From assembly GCF_900177485.1 (NCBI RefSeq), contig NZ_LT840186.1, positions 62,001 through 126,000 on the forward strand: a stretch of DNA of 64,000 nucleotides, written 5' to 3'. The notes under the pieces are model-generated. The model was not told the origin of the DNA. It saw only the letters and a program-made list of their open reading frames with translations, and made no database searches. Origin of the DNA: Candidatus Pelagibacter sp. HIMB1321. Lineage in GTDB: Bacteria > Pseudomonadota > Alphaproteobacteria > Pelagibacterales > Pelagibacteraceae. Numbering within the stretch: position 1 is the first letter of the stretch; each line of letters opens with the position of its first letter. Positions 22,738 through 31,115 of the stretch are shown here, one piece after another. The translations under genes and the position numbers were made by a program.

Positions 22738-23908
22738 TTTTTTTCATATTGTTAATAAATTCTTTAAATAAGTAGACACTGTCTTGAGGGCCAGGATTAG
22801 ACTCTGGATGATATTGAACTGAAAACACTGGTTTATTTTTAAGTCTTATTCCTTCAATACAATTATCGAATAATGATTTATGAGTAATTTGAATATTTTT
22901 TGGAAGACTTTCTTTTACTATTTCAAAACCATGGTTTTGACTGGTAATTTCTACATTATCATGAATTAAATTTTTCACAGGATGATTAGCTCCACGGTGA
23001 CCAAGTTTCATTTTTTTTGTTTTAGCACCAAGTGCCAATGCTAGAATTTGATGACCCAAACAAATTCCAAAAATAGGTAAGTTTTTTTTAATTAAATCTT
23101 TAATTATATCAATTGCATATTTGCCAGTTGCAGCTGGATCTCCAGGGCCATTTGATAAAAATATACCATTAGGCTTTAAAGATAAAATTTCTTTAGAACT
23201 AGTTTTGCAAGAAACGACAGTAACTTTACAGTTAAAATCTGAAAAATATCTTAAAATATTTTTTTTAATTCCATAATCAATAGTAACTACATGATATTGA
23301 TTTTTATTATTTTTTATAAACCCACTTTCCTTTTTCCAGGTTTTAAAACCTTTCCAGATATAACTTTTTTTTGTACTAACATCCTTTGCAAGATCTAAAT
23401 TTTTTAATCCTGACCATTTAACAGTTGTATTGGTAAGCTTGCTTATATTGAACTTTGCATTTTTTGAATAAGAAATTGTGCCTTTTGGTGCTCCCTTATC
23501 TCTAATAAAATTAGTTAAACTTCTGGTATCTAGTCCCGTAATTCCAACAATTTTATTTTTTTTTAACCATGCATCCAAATGTTGAAATGATCTATAATTT
23601 GAAGGATCAGTAATTTCAGAATTAAATATTACTCCTTTAGTCCAAACATGATCACTTTCATAATCTTCTTTGTTAGTTCCCACATTGCCAATGTGAGGAA
23701 AAGTAAAATTTATTATCTGTCCAGCATATGATGGATCAGATATAATTTCCTGATAACCAGTTAGTGAAGTATTGAAGCAAACTTCACCAGTTGCAATTCC
23801 TTGGTATCCAATACCAATTCCCTTAAAAACCTTTTTGTTTTCAAGAACTAAAATACCTGTATGAATTTGTGAGTTTTTTGAGTTTGTTTTTTTTGGTTTT
23901 TTCTTCAA
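22715..23908 (-). CDS. carA: Carbamoyl-phosphate synthase small (glutaminase) subunit
   Basis: CarA takes ammonia from glutamine for CarB. The 397-residue protein has an N-terminal CPSase domain ([20 protein letters not shown]) and a C-terminal class I amidotransferase domain. The triad is C283 in GICLGHQ with H367 and E369 in YHPES. The start is a TTG at 23908. A stop codon lies directly upstream in frame and no better start occurs before the conserved region, so it is the only reasonable choice. That TTG overlaps the stop of a four-codon mini-ORF in the leader. Some lysine-rich insertions reflect AT pressure. Confidence 0.95.
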   Translation of the reverse strand: MKKKPKKTNSKNSQIHTGILVLENKKVFKGIGIGYQGIATGEVCFNTSLTGYQEIISDPSYAGQIINFTFPHIGNVGTNKEDYESDHVWTKGVIFNSEITDPSNYRSFQHLDAWLKKNKIVGITGLDTRSLTNFIRDKGAPKGTISYSKNAKFNISKLTNTTVKWSGLKNLDLAKDVSTKKSYIWKGFKTWKKESGFIKNNKNQYHVVTIDYGIKKNILRYFSDFNCKVTVVSCKTSSKEILSLKPNGIFLSNGPGDPAATGKYAIDIIKDLIKKNLPIFGICLGHQILALALGAKTKKMKLGHRGANHPVKNLIHDNVEITSQNHGFEIVKESLPKNIQITHKSLFDNCIEGIRLKNKPVFSVQYHPESNPGPQDSVYLFKEFINNMKKNAKTKRS

Positions 23909-24000
23909 TTACAACTCATGAGTTAAAGGTTATTACAATAACTGGATTATTATCGCAACAGACATTTATTATAAAATTGTAAAAATACAATTTTTCTTTT
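23909..24000 (-). promoter_or_regulatory. carAB promoter and leader with stacked inverted repeats
   Basis: On the minus strand a TATAAT (23968-23973) is a good -10 box, giving transcription from about 23961 and a leader of some 50 bases. Just upstream of it is an inverted repeat, AAAATTGTA-4-TACAATTTT (23973-23994). The leader itself holds GTTATT-AC-AATAAC (23929-23942) and a perfect palindrome AACTCATGAGTT (23913-23924). The palindrome contains an ATG opening ATG-AGT-TGT-AAT-TGA, whose stop overlaps the TTG start of carA. No clear -35 box is seen. Confidence 0.45.
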
Positions 24001-24035
24001 GAACATTTTTGTCTTTGAAGTAAGTTGTGAAAATT

Positions 24036-24497
24036 ATGTCATTAAAAGATACAATCGAAACTGAATATAAAAATGCATTAAAATCTAAAGATAAAACAAA
24101 GATATCAACCTACAGGTTAATTTTATCTTCGATTAAAGATTTGGATATTTCAAATAGATCAGGACCGAATAAAAAAGATACCGATGATGATGATATTAAA
24201 AAACTCTTAAAGAAGATGGTTAAACAAAGGGCCGAATCGATAGAAATATATAAAAAAAATAATCGAAATGATCTTTTAGAGGTGGAACAAAATGAATATG
24301 AAATCTTAACAAGTTTTTTGCCAAAGCAACTTAGTGAAGAAGATACCAAAAAGATATGTGAAGAAATCATTGCTAAATTGGGTGCAAATTCAATTAAAGA
24401 TATGGGCAAGGTCATGGGTGCTTTAAAACAACAATATTCTGATGATTTAGATTTTGCAAAAGCTGGAGCTTTATTAAAGCAACTATTGAATAAATAA
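24036..24497 (+). CDS. GatB/YqeY domain protein
   Basis: This 153-residue protein from the ATG at 24036 belongs to the YqeY family, related to the tRNA-binding tail domain of GatB. The conserved parts are LKDTIETEYKNALKSKDK at the start, STYRLILSSIKD, the EIYKKNNRNDLLEVEQNEYEIL helix, and the C-terminal KDMGKVMGALKQQYSDDLD. A GTG three codons upstream (24027) is a weaker start option. Its function is not firmly known; a link to aminoacyl-tRNA handling is a family inference. Its stop shares a base with the dnaG start, so it is co-translated with dnaG, as in many alphaproteobacteria. Confidence 0.9.
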   Translation: MSLKDTIETEYKNALKSKDKTKISTYRLILSSIKDLDISNRSGPNKKDTDDDDIKKLLKKMVKQRAESIEIYKKNNRNDLLEVEQNEYEILTSFLPKQLSEEDTKKICEEIIAKLGANSIKDMGKVMGALKQQYSDDLDFAKAGALLKQLLNK

Positions 24498-26275
24498 TGA
24501 AATATCCAAAAGAATATCTTGATGAAATCAAGACAAGGCTAAAAGTATCTTCTGTAGTCTCGAAAACAGTAAATTTGAAAAAAAGAGGAAAAGAGTTTCT
24601 TGGATTGTCACCTTTTAAAAATGAAAAAACTCCATCCTTTACAGTAAATGATGAAAAAGAATTTTATCATTGTTTTGCAACATCTGAACATGGAAATATT
24701 TTTGACTTTGTGATGAAAACACAAAATTTGAGATTTGGTGAGGCAGTAAAATATTTAGCAAACCTTGCAGGTATGCAACCTTATATGTTTTCTAAACAAG
24801 ATGAAGAAAGAGAAAAGAAATGGAAAGAATATGCGTTAATATTTAACAAGTATGTTGATTTTTATCATGAAGAACTTTTAAAAAATGAAAACTTAAATGT
24901 TGCAAGAGAATATTTAAAAGGAAGATCACTTAGTAAAGATCAGGTTAAAAAATTTAAGATAGGATATATTGAAAAAAATCCAAATTTTTTTGAGGAATTA
25001 AATAAAGAATTTAGCACTCAATCTTTATTGGACACGGGTCTATTTTATTTAGATGAAAAGAAAAATACTTATTTAGAGAGATTTAGAGGAAGACTTATTT
25101 TTCCAATTAATAACATCTCAGGCCAACCAATTGCACTGGGTGGCAGAATTATAGAAAAAAGTGATTTTTTAGCAAAATATATAAATTCACCTGAAACAAA
25201 TTTTTTTAAAAAAGGTTCTAACTTATATAATTTAGATCAAGCAAGAAAACTTTCCAACAAACTTGATAATATTTATTTGGTTGAGGGTTATATGGATGTT
25301 GTTGGGTTAAGCAAAAGTGGTATTGAAAATGTAGTAGCTAATCTTGGAACTTCATTAACAGACAAACAAATTTTAACTTTAAATCAATTCTTTGATGACA
25401 TTATTATATGTTTTGATGGTGATGAAAGTGGTTATAAAGCAGCTTTAAGAGCAGCTGAAAATTCAATTAAAGAATTAAGACCTGAAAAACAAATTTCTTT
25501 TTTATTTCTTCCTGATGGAGAAGATCCTGATAGCTATGTAAATAAAAATAGTAAAAATTTCTTTATAGATTTTACTAAGCAAAGTAAAATTTCAATTCAT
25601 CAATTTATTTTCAGTCATTATAAAAAACAGACAGAAAATAATCCTTCTTCAATGGCAATTTTTGAAAAAAAATTAAGATCTATAGCCAATACAATTAAAG
25701 ATGACTTTATTAAGAAATATGTCCTAGAATATTTTCTAGAAAAAATTGCAGAGCTAACTCCACACTCCAATCAAAATAAGAAGAATTATAATTATAAAAA
25801 AACAATAAAAACTCTAGATAGTACAAAAAAGATATTTAAAGATAGTCAATCTCTGACTGGAGTAGAGCTTAAGGAGTATTCATTATTATATTTAATGATT
25901 AATAACCTAAGTTTAATTCAAGAAAATTTACATTTATTAGAAAATATAAAAATTTTTACAGAAATGAATAAACAAATATTTGATTTAATAATTGAAAAAT
26001 TAAAAACAGGAGAAAAATTAACAAGCAATGAACTAAATATAGATTTTCAAATTTTAGAAAGAATTAATAAATTTGCCCCAATTAAGAATATCTTTGAAAA
26101 TAAATCTAAAGATGAGTATGAAGTAATTGAGTTGTTAGAGGATATAAGTAGAGATCTTATGAATTATGATTTAGAGCATCGGATTCAGGAGCTAGAATCT
26201 AAATTTTCCAAAGATCTAAGTGAAGCAACTTTTAACCAGTTAAAAGAGCTTAAAAAAAAGCAAAATATCAATTAA
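24497..26275 (+). CDS. dnaG: DNA primase
   Basis: DnaG lays RNA primers at the replication fork. The 592-residue protein has an N-terminal zinc-binding-type domain, a TOPRIM catalytic core (YLVEGYMDVVGL and CFDGDESGYKAA), and a C-terminal helicase-binding domain. In the N-terminal domain the CHC2 zinc ligands are largely replaced: the positions of Cys, His, Cys, Cys hold S38, K41, C59 and T62. Such loss is found in other alphaproteobacterial primases, so the fold probably persists without zinc. The gene lies between yqeY and rpoD, an alphaproteobacterial form of the macromolecular-synthesis operon. Confidence 0.96.
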   Translation: MKYPKEYLDEIKTRLKVSSVVSKTVNLKKRGKEFLGLSPFKNEKTPSFTVNDEKEFYHCFATSEHGNIFDFVMKTQNLRFGEAVKYLANLAGMQPYMFSKQDEEREKKWKEYALIFNKYVDFYHEELLKNENLNVAREYLKGRSLSKDQVKKFKIGYIEKNPNFFEELNKEFSTQSLLDTGLFYLDEKKNTYLERFRGRLIFPINNISGQPIALGGRIIEKSDFLAKYINSPETNFFKKGSNLYNLDQARKLSNKLDNIYLVEGYMDVVGLSKSGIENVVANLGTSLTDKQILTLNQFFDDIIICFDGDESGYKAALRAAENSIKELRPEKQISFLFLPDGEDPDSYVNKNSKNFFIDFTKQSKISIHQFIFSHYKKQTENNPSSMAIFEKKLRSIANTIKDDFIKKYVLEYFLEKIAELTPHSNQNKKNYNYKKTIKTLDSTKKIFKDSQSLTGVELKEYSLLYLMINNLSLIQENLHLLENIKIFTEMNKQIFDLIIEKLKTGEKLTSNELNIDFQILERINKFAPIKNIFENKSKDEYEVIELLEDISRDLMNYDLEHRIQELESKFSKDLSEATFNQLKELKKKQNIN

Positions 26276-26307
26276 TCGAATAAAATAAGTAATGGATTTT
26301 TAATAAT

Positions 26308-26339
26308 TTGACATTATATAAGACTTCCAAACTTATATT
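26308..26339 (+). promoter_or_regulatory. Candidate promoter of rpoD
   Basis: TTGACA at 26308-26313 is a perfect -35 box. The best -10 is TATATT at 26334-26339, but the spacing of 20 bases is longer than ideal. A start near 26346 would fall after the annotated GTG codon of rpoD (26343) and before an in-frame ATG at 26379, so this promoter favours the ATG unless transcripts also come from dnaG upstream. Confidence 0.4.
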
Positions 26340-26342
26340 GCT

Positions 26343-28163
26343 GTGGAACGAATTATTACTAAATCATTTGCTAGATTGATGGGTCGAGGAACCCACAGAG
26401 GTTTCATTACTTATGAAGAGCTAAGTAAATCACTAGGTAAAAGAAATCTTTCAGATGAAAATTTATCACAAGCATTTATTCACATCTTAGATGAAGGTGT
26501 TGCCCTTGTAGAAAAGAAATCGGACTACAAAGTTTTAAGAAAAAAAGAAACTTCATCAAAAGAAGAGGGTAAAACAATTGAAAAAAGTGACGATCCTATC
26601 AGAATGTATCTTCGTGAAATGGGAGGAGTTGAACTCCTTTCAAGAGAAGGTGAAATTGCAATTGCCAAAAGAATAGAAGCTGGAAAAGATGTAATGTTAA
26701 TCGCATTATCTCAAAGTCCTCTTACTGCACAACAATTTTTTGAATGGAATGATCAATTACAAAAAGATGAAATTTTAGTTAGAGAAATAATTGATATCGA
26801 TACAAATTATATGGAAGATGAAAGTACCGGACCTAGTGCTAAACAAAAAAATGCAGGTGAAACAGATAAAGAAGATGGATCATCAGATGATGATGATTTC
26901 AACCCAACACTTGCTGCAATGGAAACTGAAATTAAACCTAAAGTCCTTAAAACAGTACAAACACTCACAAAAGAGTATAATAAATTAATTAAATACCAAA
27001 AAGAAAAGCTCGAATGTGTTTTAAATTCACAAACTTTTTCTCCAGCAAAAGAAAAAGGTTATGAAAAAATAGTTAATGATATCTTAGAAAAAATAAAATC
27101 ATTACAACTTTCCCCATCTGTTTTAGAAGAACTTGTTCAAAAACATTATACTGAAAATAAGAAAATCATTTCATTAGAGGGAAATCTTTTGAGATTTGCG
27201 ATGGATCATAATATTTCAAGAAATGAGTTTATTAAGTTTTATATTGGTAATGAAATAAATCCTAATTTAAAAAAATTCTTAGATACAAATAGTATTTGGA
27301 AACAGTTTTTTGCAAAAAATAAAGATGAATTTAAAAATATTAGAGAAAGACTAATTGAAATTAGTCACAAACTTGGAATGTCTGTAACTGATTTTAAAAA
27401 ATTGGTTAGCAGAGTTCAAAAGGGTGAAAAAGAATCTAGAATTGCAAAAAAAGAAATGGTTGAGGCTAATTTAAGATTAGTTATTTCAATTGCAAAAAAA
27501 TATACTAATAGAGGTTTACAGTTCTTAGATTTAATTCAAGAAGGTAATATCGGCTTAATGAAAGCTGTCGATAAATTTGAATACAGAAGGGGTTATAAAT
27601 TTTCAACTTATGCAACCTGGTGGATAAGACAAGCAATAACAAGATCTATTGCTGACCAAGCAAGAACAATTAGAATTCCTGTTCATATGATTGAAACAAT
27701 TAATAAAATTGTAAGAACTCAAAGACTTATTTTAAGCGAATTTGGAAGAGAAGCTACCCCTGAGGAGTTAGCTCAAAAGTTGAGAATGCCTTTAGATAAA
27801 GTAAGAAAAGTTTTAAAAATTTCAAAAGAACCAGTTTCGTTAGAAAAACCAGTTGGTGACGAAGAAGATAGTAGTTTAGGAGATTTTATAGAGGATACAA
27901 AAGCTCTTGCACCATTAGAACAAGCAATTAAGTCAAATTTAGGTGAAGCAACTACTAAGATATTGTCAACACTAACACCAAGAGAAGAGAGGGTTTTAAG
28001 AATGAGATTTGGTGTTGGAATGAATACAGATCACACTTTGGAAGAAGTTGGATTGCAGTTTTCGGTAACCAGAGAAAGAATTAGACAAATTGAAGCAAAA
28101 GCACTTAGAAAATTAAAACACCCAAGCAGATCTAAACAATTAAAAAGTTTCTTAGAAAGCTAA
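26343..28163 (+). CDS. rpoD: RNA polymerase primary sigma factor (sigma-70)
   Basis: This is the housekeeping sigma factor, 606 residues from the GTG. Region 1.1 is at about 15-65, region 1.2 begins at [22 protein letters not shown], and a long non-conserved region sits at about 150-340. The core regions follow: 2 ([18 protein letters not shown]), 3, and 4 with its helix-turn-helix ([27 protein letters not shown]). An in-frame ATG at 26379 (Met13) is a good alternative start, being still ahead of region 1.1 and placed sensibly after the TTGACA promoter. The gene is followed after 8 bases by tRNA-Val. Confidence 0.97.
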   Translation: MERIITKSFARLMGRGTHRGFITYEELSKSLGKRNLSDENLSQAFIHILDEGVALVEKKSDYKVLRKKETSSKEEGKTIEKSDDPIRMYLREMGGVELLSREGEIAIAKRIEAGKDVMLIALSQSPLTAQQFFEWNDQLQKDEILVREIIDIDTNYMEDESTGPSAKQKNAGETDKEDGSSDDDDFNPTLAAMETEIKPKVLKTVQTLTKEYNKLIKYQKEKLECVLNSQTFSPAKEKGYEKIVNDILEKIKSLQLSPSVLEELVQKHYTENKKIISLEGNLLRFAMDHNISRNEFIKFYIGNEINPNLKKFLDTNSIWKQFFAKNKDEFKNIRERLIEISHKLGMSVTDFKKLVSRVQKGEKESRIAKKEMVEANLRLVISIAKKYTNRGLQFLDLIQEGNIGLMKAVDKFEYRRGYKFSTYATWWIRQAITRSIADQARTIRIPVHMIETINKIVRTQRLILSEFGREATPEELAQKLRMPLDKVRKVLKISKEPVSLEKPVGDEEDSSLGDFIEDTKALAPLEQAIKSNLGEATTKILSTLTPREERVLRMRFGVGMNTDHTLEEVGLQFSVTRERIRQIEAKALRKLKHPSRSKQLKSFLES

Positions 28164-28171
28164 AATCTCTA

Positions 28172-28246
28172 GGGCCGTTAGCTCAATAGTAGAGTACTGC
28201 ATTGACATTGCAGGGGTAGTTGGAGCGTAACCAACACGGCCCACCA
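28172..28246 (+). tRNA. tRNA-Val (anticodon GAC) with atypical D- and T-loops
   Basis: The 7-bp acceptor stem GGGCCGT/ACGGCCC is perfect. The anticodon stem CTGCA/TGCAG encloses the loop TTGACAT with anticodon GAC, read as valine, and an encoded CCA ends the gene. The T-stem GTTGG/CCAAC is perfect, but its loop is AGCGTAA instead of the near-universal TTCRANY. The D-loop AATAGTA lacks the GG pair. Position 48 is A rather than a pyrimidine. The gene begins 8 bases after the rpoD stop, so it is probably cut from the rpoD transcript. It may be a functional variant or a decaying copy. Confidence 0.75.
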
Positions 28247-28304
28247 TTAAAATATTTCTTTAATTGATAACCTTAAAAAAATGATATACTAAACAATGTC
28301 TTTT

Positions 28305-28381
28305 GGGCCTGTAGCTCAGTTGGTTAGAGCAGTACACTCATAATGTATTGGTCCCAGGTTCGAGTCCTGGCGGGCCCACCA
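28305..28381 (+). tRNA. tRNA with CAT anticodon (elongator Met or lysidine-modified Ile)
   Basis: This is a complete canonical tRNA. The acceptor is GGGCCTG/CGGGCCC with one G-T wobble, the D-loop is AGTTGGTTA, the anticodon stem GTACA/TGTAT holds the loop CTCATAA with anticodon CAT, the T-arm is CCAGG-TTCGAGT-CCTGG, and CCA is encoded. CAT can mean elongator methionine or isoleucine after TilS converts C34 to lysidine. The GGGCCTG acceptor resembles tRNA-Ile more than the usual tRNA-Met, but I cannot settle it. A TATACT at 28285-28290 may be its own -10 box. It is not the initiator form, since 1-72 is paired. Confidence 0.9.
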
Positions 28382-28391
28382 AATTAAGCGG

Positions 28392-28877
28392 TTACTTCCT
28401 CTTTTTTATTCCAGCCAGCCTTTGAAGTAGATTGATCTCTGTTTCAGATAATCCTTTGCTTCTTTTTTCATTTATTATCTCTTTTTTAATATTAATAGCT
28501 GAAATAAAGCAAAAAATCAGCGCAAGCAATGGCAGCGCTGAATAATAAAAAAATTTAGGTAGAAAAATTATTAATAACAAAATCACACCAACCCAAATAA
28601 TCATTATACCTGTGAGAATTAATTTTTGGCTTTTTAAGTCTTTTATTTTTACAAAGTAAAAAAATAAAAATGAGATAAAAATCATGACCCCACTAATTGT
28701 AAGCCATAATGATATAGAAATACTTGACGCATTTCCTCCTACAAAAGTATCTTCCATTGCCTTTTCTACAAAAAAAAGAATGACACCCTTGTAAGCTGCA
28801 TATAAAGAAAATAGCAAAGATATTATGGAGGATATTATAAAAGAAAACTTTGGTGAGACTTTGAGTTTAAAACTCAT
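28392..28877 (-). CDS. Four-helix membrane protein of unknown function, downstream of mlaC
   Basis: I do not recognise this 161-residue protein. Hydrophobic segments lie at about 10-34, 52-75, 88-107 and 110-128. A charged cytosolic tail (about 129-161) includes LSETEINLLQRLAGIKKRK. The loop between the first two helices contains a short Asn/Gly/Ser-rich part, possibly periplasmic. It starts 6 bases after the mlaC stop, so it is likely co-transcribed with mlaA and mlaC. Its last bases lie 10 bases from the convergent tRNA gene. A lipid-transport accessory role is suggested only by position. Confidence 0.72.
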   Translation of the reverse strand: MSFKLKVSPKFSFIISSIISLLFSLYAAYKGVILFFVEKAMEDTFVGGNASSISISLWLTISGVMIFISFLFFYFVKIKDLKSQKLILTGIMIIWVGVILLLIIFLPKFFYYSALPLLALIFCFISAINIKKEIINEKRSKGLSETEINLLQRLAGIKKRK

Positions 28878-28883
28878 TAAACT

Positions 28884-29480
28884 TTACTTATTAGAAAAGT
28901 TTTTAAGATTAGCAAAAAGTGCGTTCACATCCCCATCAGCACTCTGAATTATGGAGCTAAATTCCTCCTTCTGAGTTCTGGCTAAGCTTAAACCTTCAAT
29001 GATCAAATCCCTAATCAAAGGTTTATCAGGATTTTTTGTGTAAATTCTCCATTCAATTTTTATTTCTGGTCTTTTATCTGTTGCAACTAGTGTGCTTGAA
29101 ACAATTGTATAATTTTCATTTAGTTTTTCTTTTGAATTTACTTCAATAATTGGGTTAGAGTATTCAGCCAGTCTATCTGCAAAGCTTTTGAGGAAATAAT
29201 TTTCAAAAACTTGATTATAAGTTTTTAGCTGTTCCTTGGTTAAACTTTTTCTAGTTGCTCCTAAGGAGTACATTCCTACTCCATATATATCAACCGTCTC
29301 CTTAGCTATTTTTTTTAGCTCTTCAACTCTTTGTTCTTTAGTAAGATTTCCTCCGAGAGTACTGGCAGCTCTATTAACAGTAGATTGAACAAAAACATCA
29401 GCTTCTATTGAATAAGATGTTGAATTAAAGTTAGTTATAGAAATTAATATCGCAAATATAGTTAAAAGTTTTTTAATCAT
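28884..29480 (-). CDS. mlaC: Periplasmic phospholipid-binding protein MlaC/Ttg2D
   Basis: MlaC shuttles phospholipids between the outer-membrane MlaA complex and the inner-membrane transporter. From the ATG at 29480 the protein has 198 residues and begins with a clear signal peptide (MIKKLLTIFAILISITNF, cleavage near residue 25). The mature part shows the MlaC pattern, including LTKEQRVEELKKI, YGVGMYSLG, and the IEWRIYTKNPDKPLIRDLIIEGLSL strand region. The frame is open to 29513, but that start would put 11 residues in front of the signal peptide. mlaA is directly upstream. Confidence 0.9.
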   Translation of the reverse strand: MIKKLLTIFAILISITNFNSTSYSIEADVFVQSTVNRAASTLGGNLTKEQRVEELKKIAKETVDIYGVGMYSLGATRKSLTKEQLKTYNQVFENYFLKSFADRLAEYSNPIIEVNSKEKLNENYTIVSSTLVATDKRPEIKIEWRIYTKNPDKPLIRDLIIEGLSLARTQKEEFSSIIQSADGDVNALFANLKNFSNK

Positions 29481-29491
29481 GTAAATATGAT

Positions 29492-30277
29492 TTAATTTTC
29501 TATTTCTTCCCAACCAGAGTCGTCCATTGACTCTATAACTTCATTTGAGTTAAGTATTTTTTGCTGTCTGTCTTGCAGATAAACGCTCTTAACAGATGCA
29601 TAAAAATCTAAAGAATTTTTTTGTAGATTTTCAATAGAGTCATAATTTTTTGCTCTAAAATCTACTCCAGCAGTCACTCTTGAAGCATAATAATCAAATT
29701 CACTCACATACTGAGTATCGTTAGCAACTGTGATGTTGTACCAAGCATCACCACCCATGAAATTAAAAGTTGATGCTAAAGTATCCCTAGCAGTTTTGGG
29801 TCCTAAGACTGGTAGAACCAAGTAACACCCTGGTCCAACGCCATGTACCGCTAATGTTTGACCATAATCCTCTTTTTCATATTCTTCAAAGCCAATTAAG
29901 GTTGCAACATCTACAAATCCTAAAATTCCAACAGTAGTATTAATTATAAATCTACCAGTATTCACACCTGCTTTTGAAAATTCACCCTGCAAAATATTAT
30001 TTGGTATAGTGACTACATTTGACAAATTATCTAATGAATTGCTCACGCCACTTTTAATTGGCGTTGGTAATGTTCTATAAACGCTCGCAACAGGTTTGAA
30101 TATAACTTTGTCTAACCCTTGGTTTAAAGCAAAAGAAGCCCTATTAAAACCTTCCCAGCATTCTTTAACTTCTGCAGGATCATTTTTTTTTAATAACAAC
30201 TCGCCATCTGATGATGCGTTTACATTTGCAATTAGCGTAATAGTTGCAATTAAAATTAATGTAATTTTTTTGATCAT
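29492..30277 (-). CDS. mlaA: MlaA/VacJ family outer-membrane lipid asymmetry protein
   Basis: MlaA removes phospholipids from the outer leaflet of the outer membrane. The 261-residue protein has the VacJ core: CWEGFNRASFALNQGLD (about 39-55), the NNILQGEF and GRFIINTTVGILGFVDVA segments, and DYGQTLAVHGVGPGCYLVLPVLGP. The N-terminus is a signal peptide ending near NVNASS, but there is no cysteine at the cleavage site. It therefore lacks the lipobox that makes most MlaA proteins lipoproteins. mlaC follows downstream in the same direction. The inner-membrane mlaFEDB genes are not in this window. Confidence 0.88.
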   Translation of the reverse strand: MIKKITLILIATITLIANVNASSDGELLLKKNDPAEVKECWEGFNRASFALNQGLDKVIFKPVASVYRTLPTPIKSGVSNSLDNLSNVVTIPNNILQGEFSKAGVNTGRFIINTTVGILGFVDVATLIGFEEYEKEDYGQTLAVHGVGPGCYLVLPVLGPKTARDTLASTFNFMGGDAWYNITVANDTQYVSEFDYYASRVTAGVDFRAKNYDSIENLQKNSLDFYASVKSVYLQDRQQKILNSNEVIESMDDSGWEEIEN

Positions 30278-30342
30278 TTGGTCATTTATATATAATAATT
30301 TATCAACATGTAAATTAAGATTTTAACAATAATATAGCTTAA

Positions 30343-31074
30343 ATGAGGCTTAAAATATCAAATTTTTACTCTCCAAACTTTAGTTTACCGAAAAGGAGAA
30401 AAAAAATGATCAAATTTATTGTGATTCATTATACGGGAATGAAAAGTGAGAGCTCAGCAATTAAAAGATTATGTGATGAAAATAAAAATGTTAGTGCACA
30501 TTATTTCATAAAAAAAAATGGTCAAATAATAAATCTTGTTCCAGATTTATATATTGCTTGGCATGCTGGAAAGTCAAGTTGGCAAAAATATAAATCGATA
30601 AACAAAAATTCAATTGGTATAGAAATACAAAATCCTGGTCATGAAAATAGATATCAGAACTTTAAATCTAAACAATTAGGTTCATTAAAAATATTATTAA
30701 AAATATTAATTAGAAAATATGAAATTAATTTAAAGAATATATTGGGACATTCCGACATTGCACCCGAAAGAAAAAAAGATCCTGGGGAAAAGTTTCCTTG
30801 GAAAAATCTTGCTAATCTTAAACTAGCCATTTGGCATTCTTTAAAAGAATCTAGTCTAAAAAAAATTAGAAAAAAAAGATTAAATAAAGATGAAGAAATA
30901 ATATTTATAAAAAATTTAAATAAAATTGGTTATGGAATTGTCAAAAGATTAAGTTTCAATTCAAATAAAAAATTTATAACTAAGGCTTTTCAAAGACATT
31001 TTAGACAAAATTTGGTGAATGGAATTCCTGATCAAGAATGTTATTTAATAAGTAAAAACCTTTTAAAATCATAA
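30343..31074 (+). CDS. N-acetylmuramoyl-L-alanine amidase (AmpD/AmiD type)
   Basis: This 243-residue zinc amidase cuts the bond between MurNAc and L-Ala. The amidase_2 domain has zinc ligands H29 (VIHYTGM), H136 (LGHSDIAP) and D146 (KKDPG), with catalytic E94 in IGIEIQNPGH. A C-terminal peptidoglycan-binding-type helical domain (about 175-243) includes AFQRHFRQNLVNGIPD. No signal peptide is visible, so a cytosolic muropeptide-recycling role is likely, though an export route cannot be excluded. The upstream segment YSPNFSLP is typical of the alphaproteobacterial family and supports the first ATG. Confidence 0.9.
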   Translation: MRLKISNFYSPNFSLPKRRKKMIKFIVIHYTGMKSESSAIKRLCDENKNVSAHYFIKKNGQIINLVPDLYIAWHAGKSSWQKYKSINKNSIGIEIQNPGHENRYQNFKSKQLGSLKILLKILIRKYEINLKNILGHSDIAPERKKDPGEKFPWKNLANLKLAIWHSLKESSLKKIRKKRLNKDEEIIFIKNLNKIGYGIVKRLSFNSNKKFITKAFQRHFRQNLVNGIPDQECYLISKNLLKS

Positions 31075-31084
31075 TTAAAAACTG

Positions 31085-31110
31085 TTGTAAATTTTAAAAC
31101 AAATTATAAA
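31085..31110 (+). promoter_or_regulatory. Candidate promoter of RNase P RNA
   Basis: A -10-like TATAAA at 31105-31110 sits 7-8 bases before the predicted 5' end of the RNA. TTGTAA at 31085-31090 resembles a -35 box, but the 14-base spacing is short. The -10 is the more convincing part. Transcription may also continue from the amidase gene just upstream. Confidence 0.35.
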
Positions 31111-31115
31111 TTCAA

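Noticed and set aside
23973-23994. Inverted repeat plus T-run on the plus strand read as a terminator
   Set aside because: It lies between two divergent genes, where no plus-strand transcript should end; an operator near the carA promoter is more sensible.
29481-29513. Upstream extension of mlaC
   Set aside because: It would place 11 polar residues before a textbook signal peptide that begins at the ATG at 29480.
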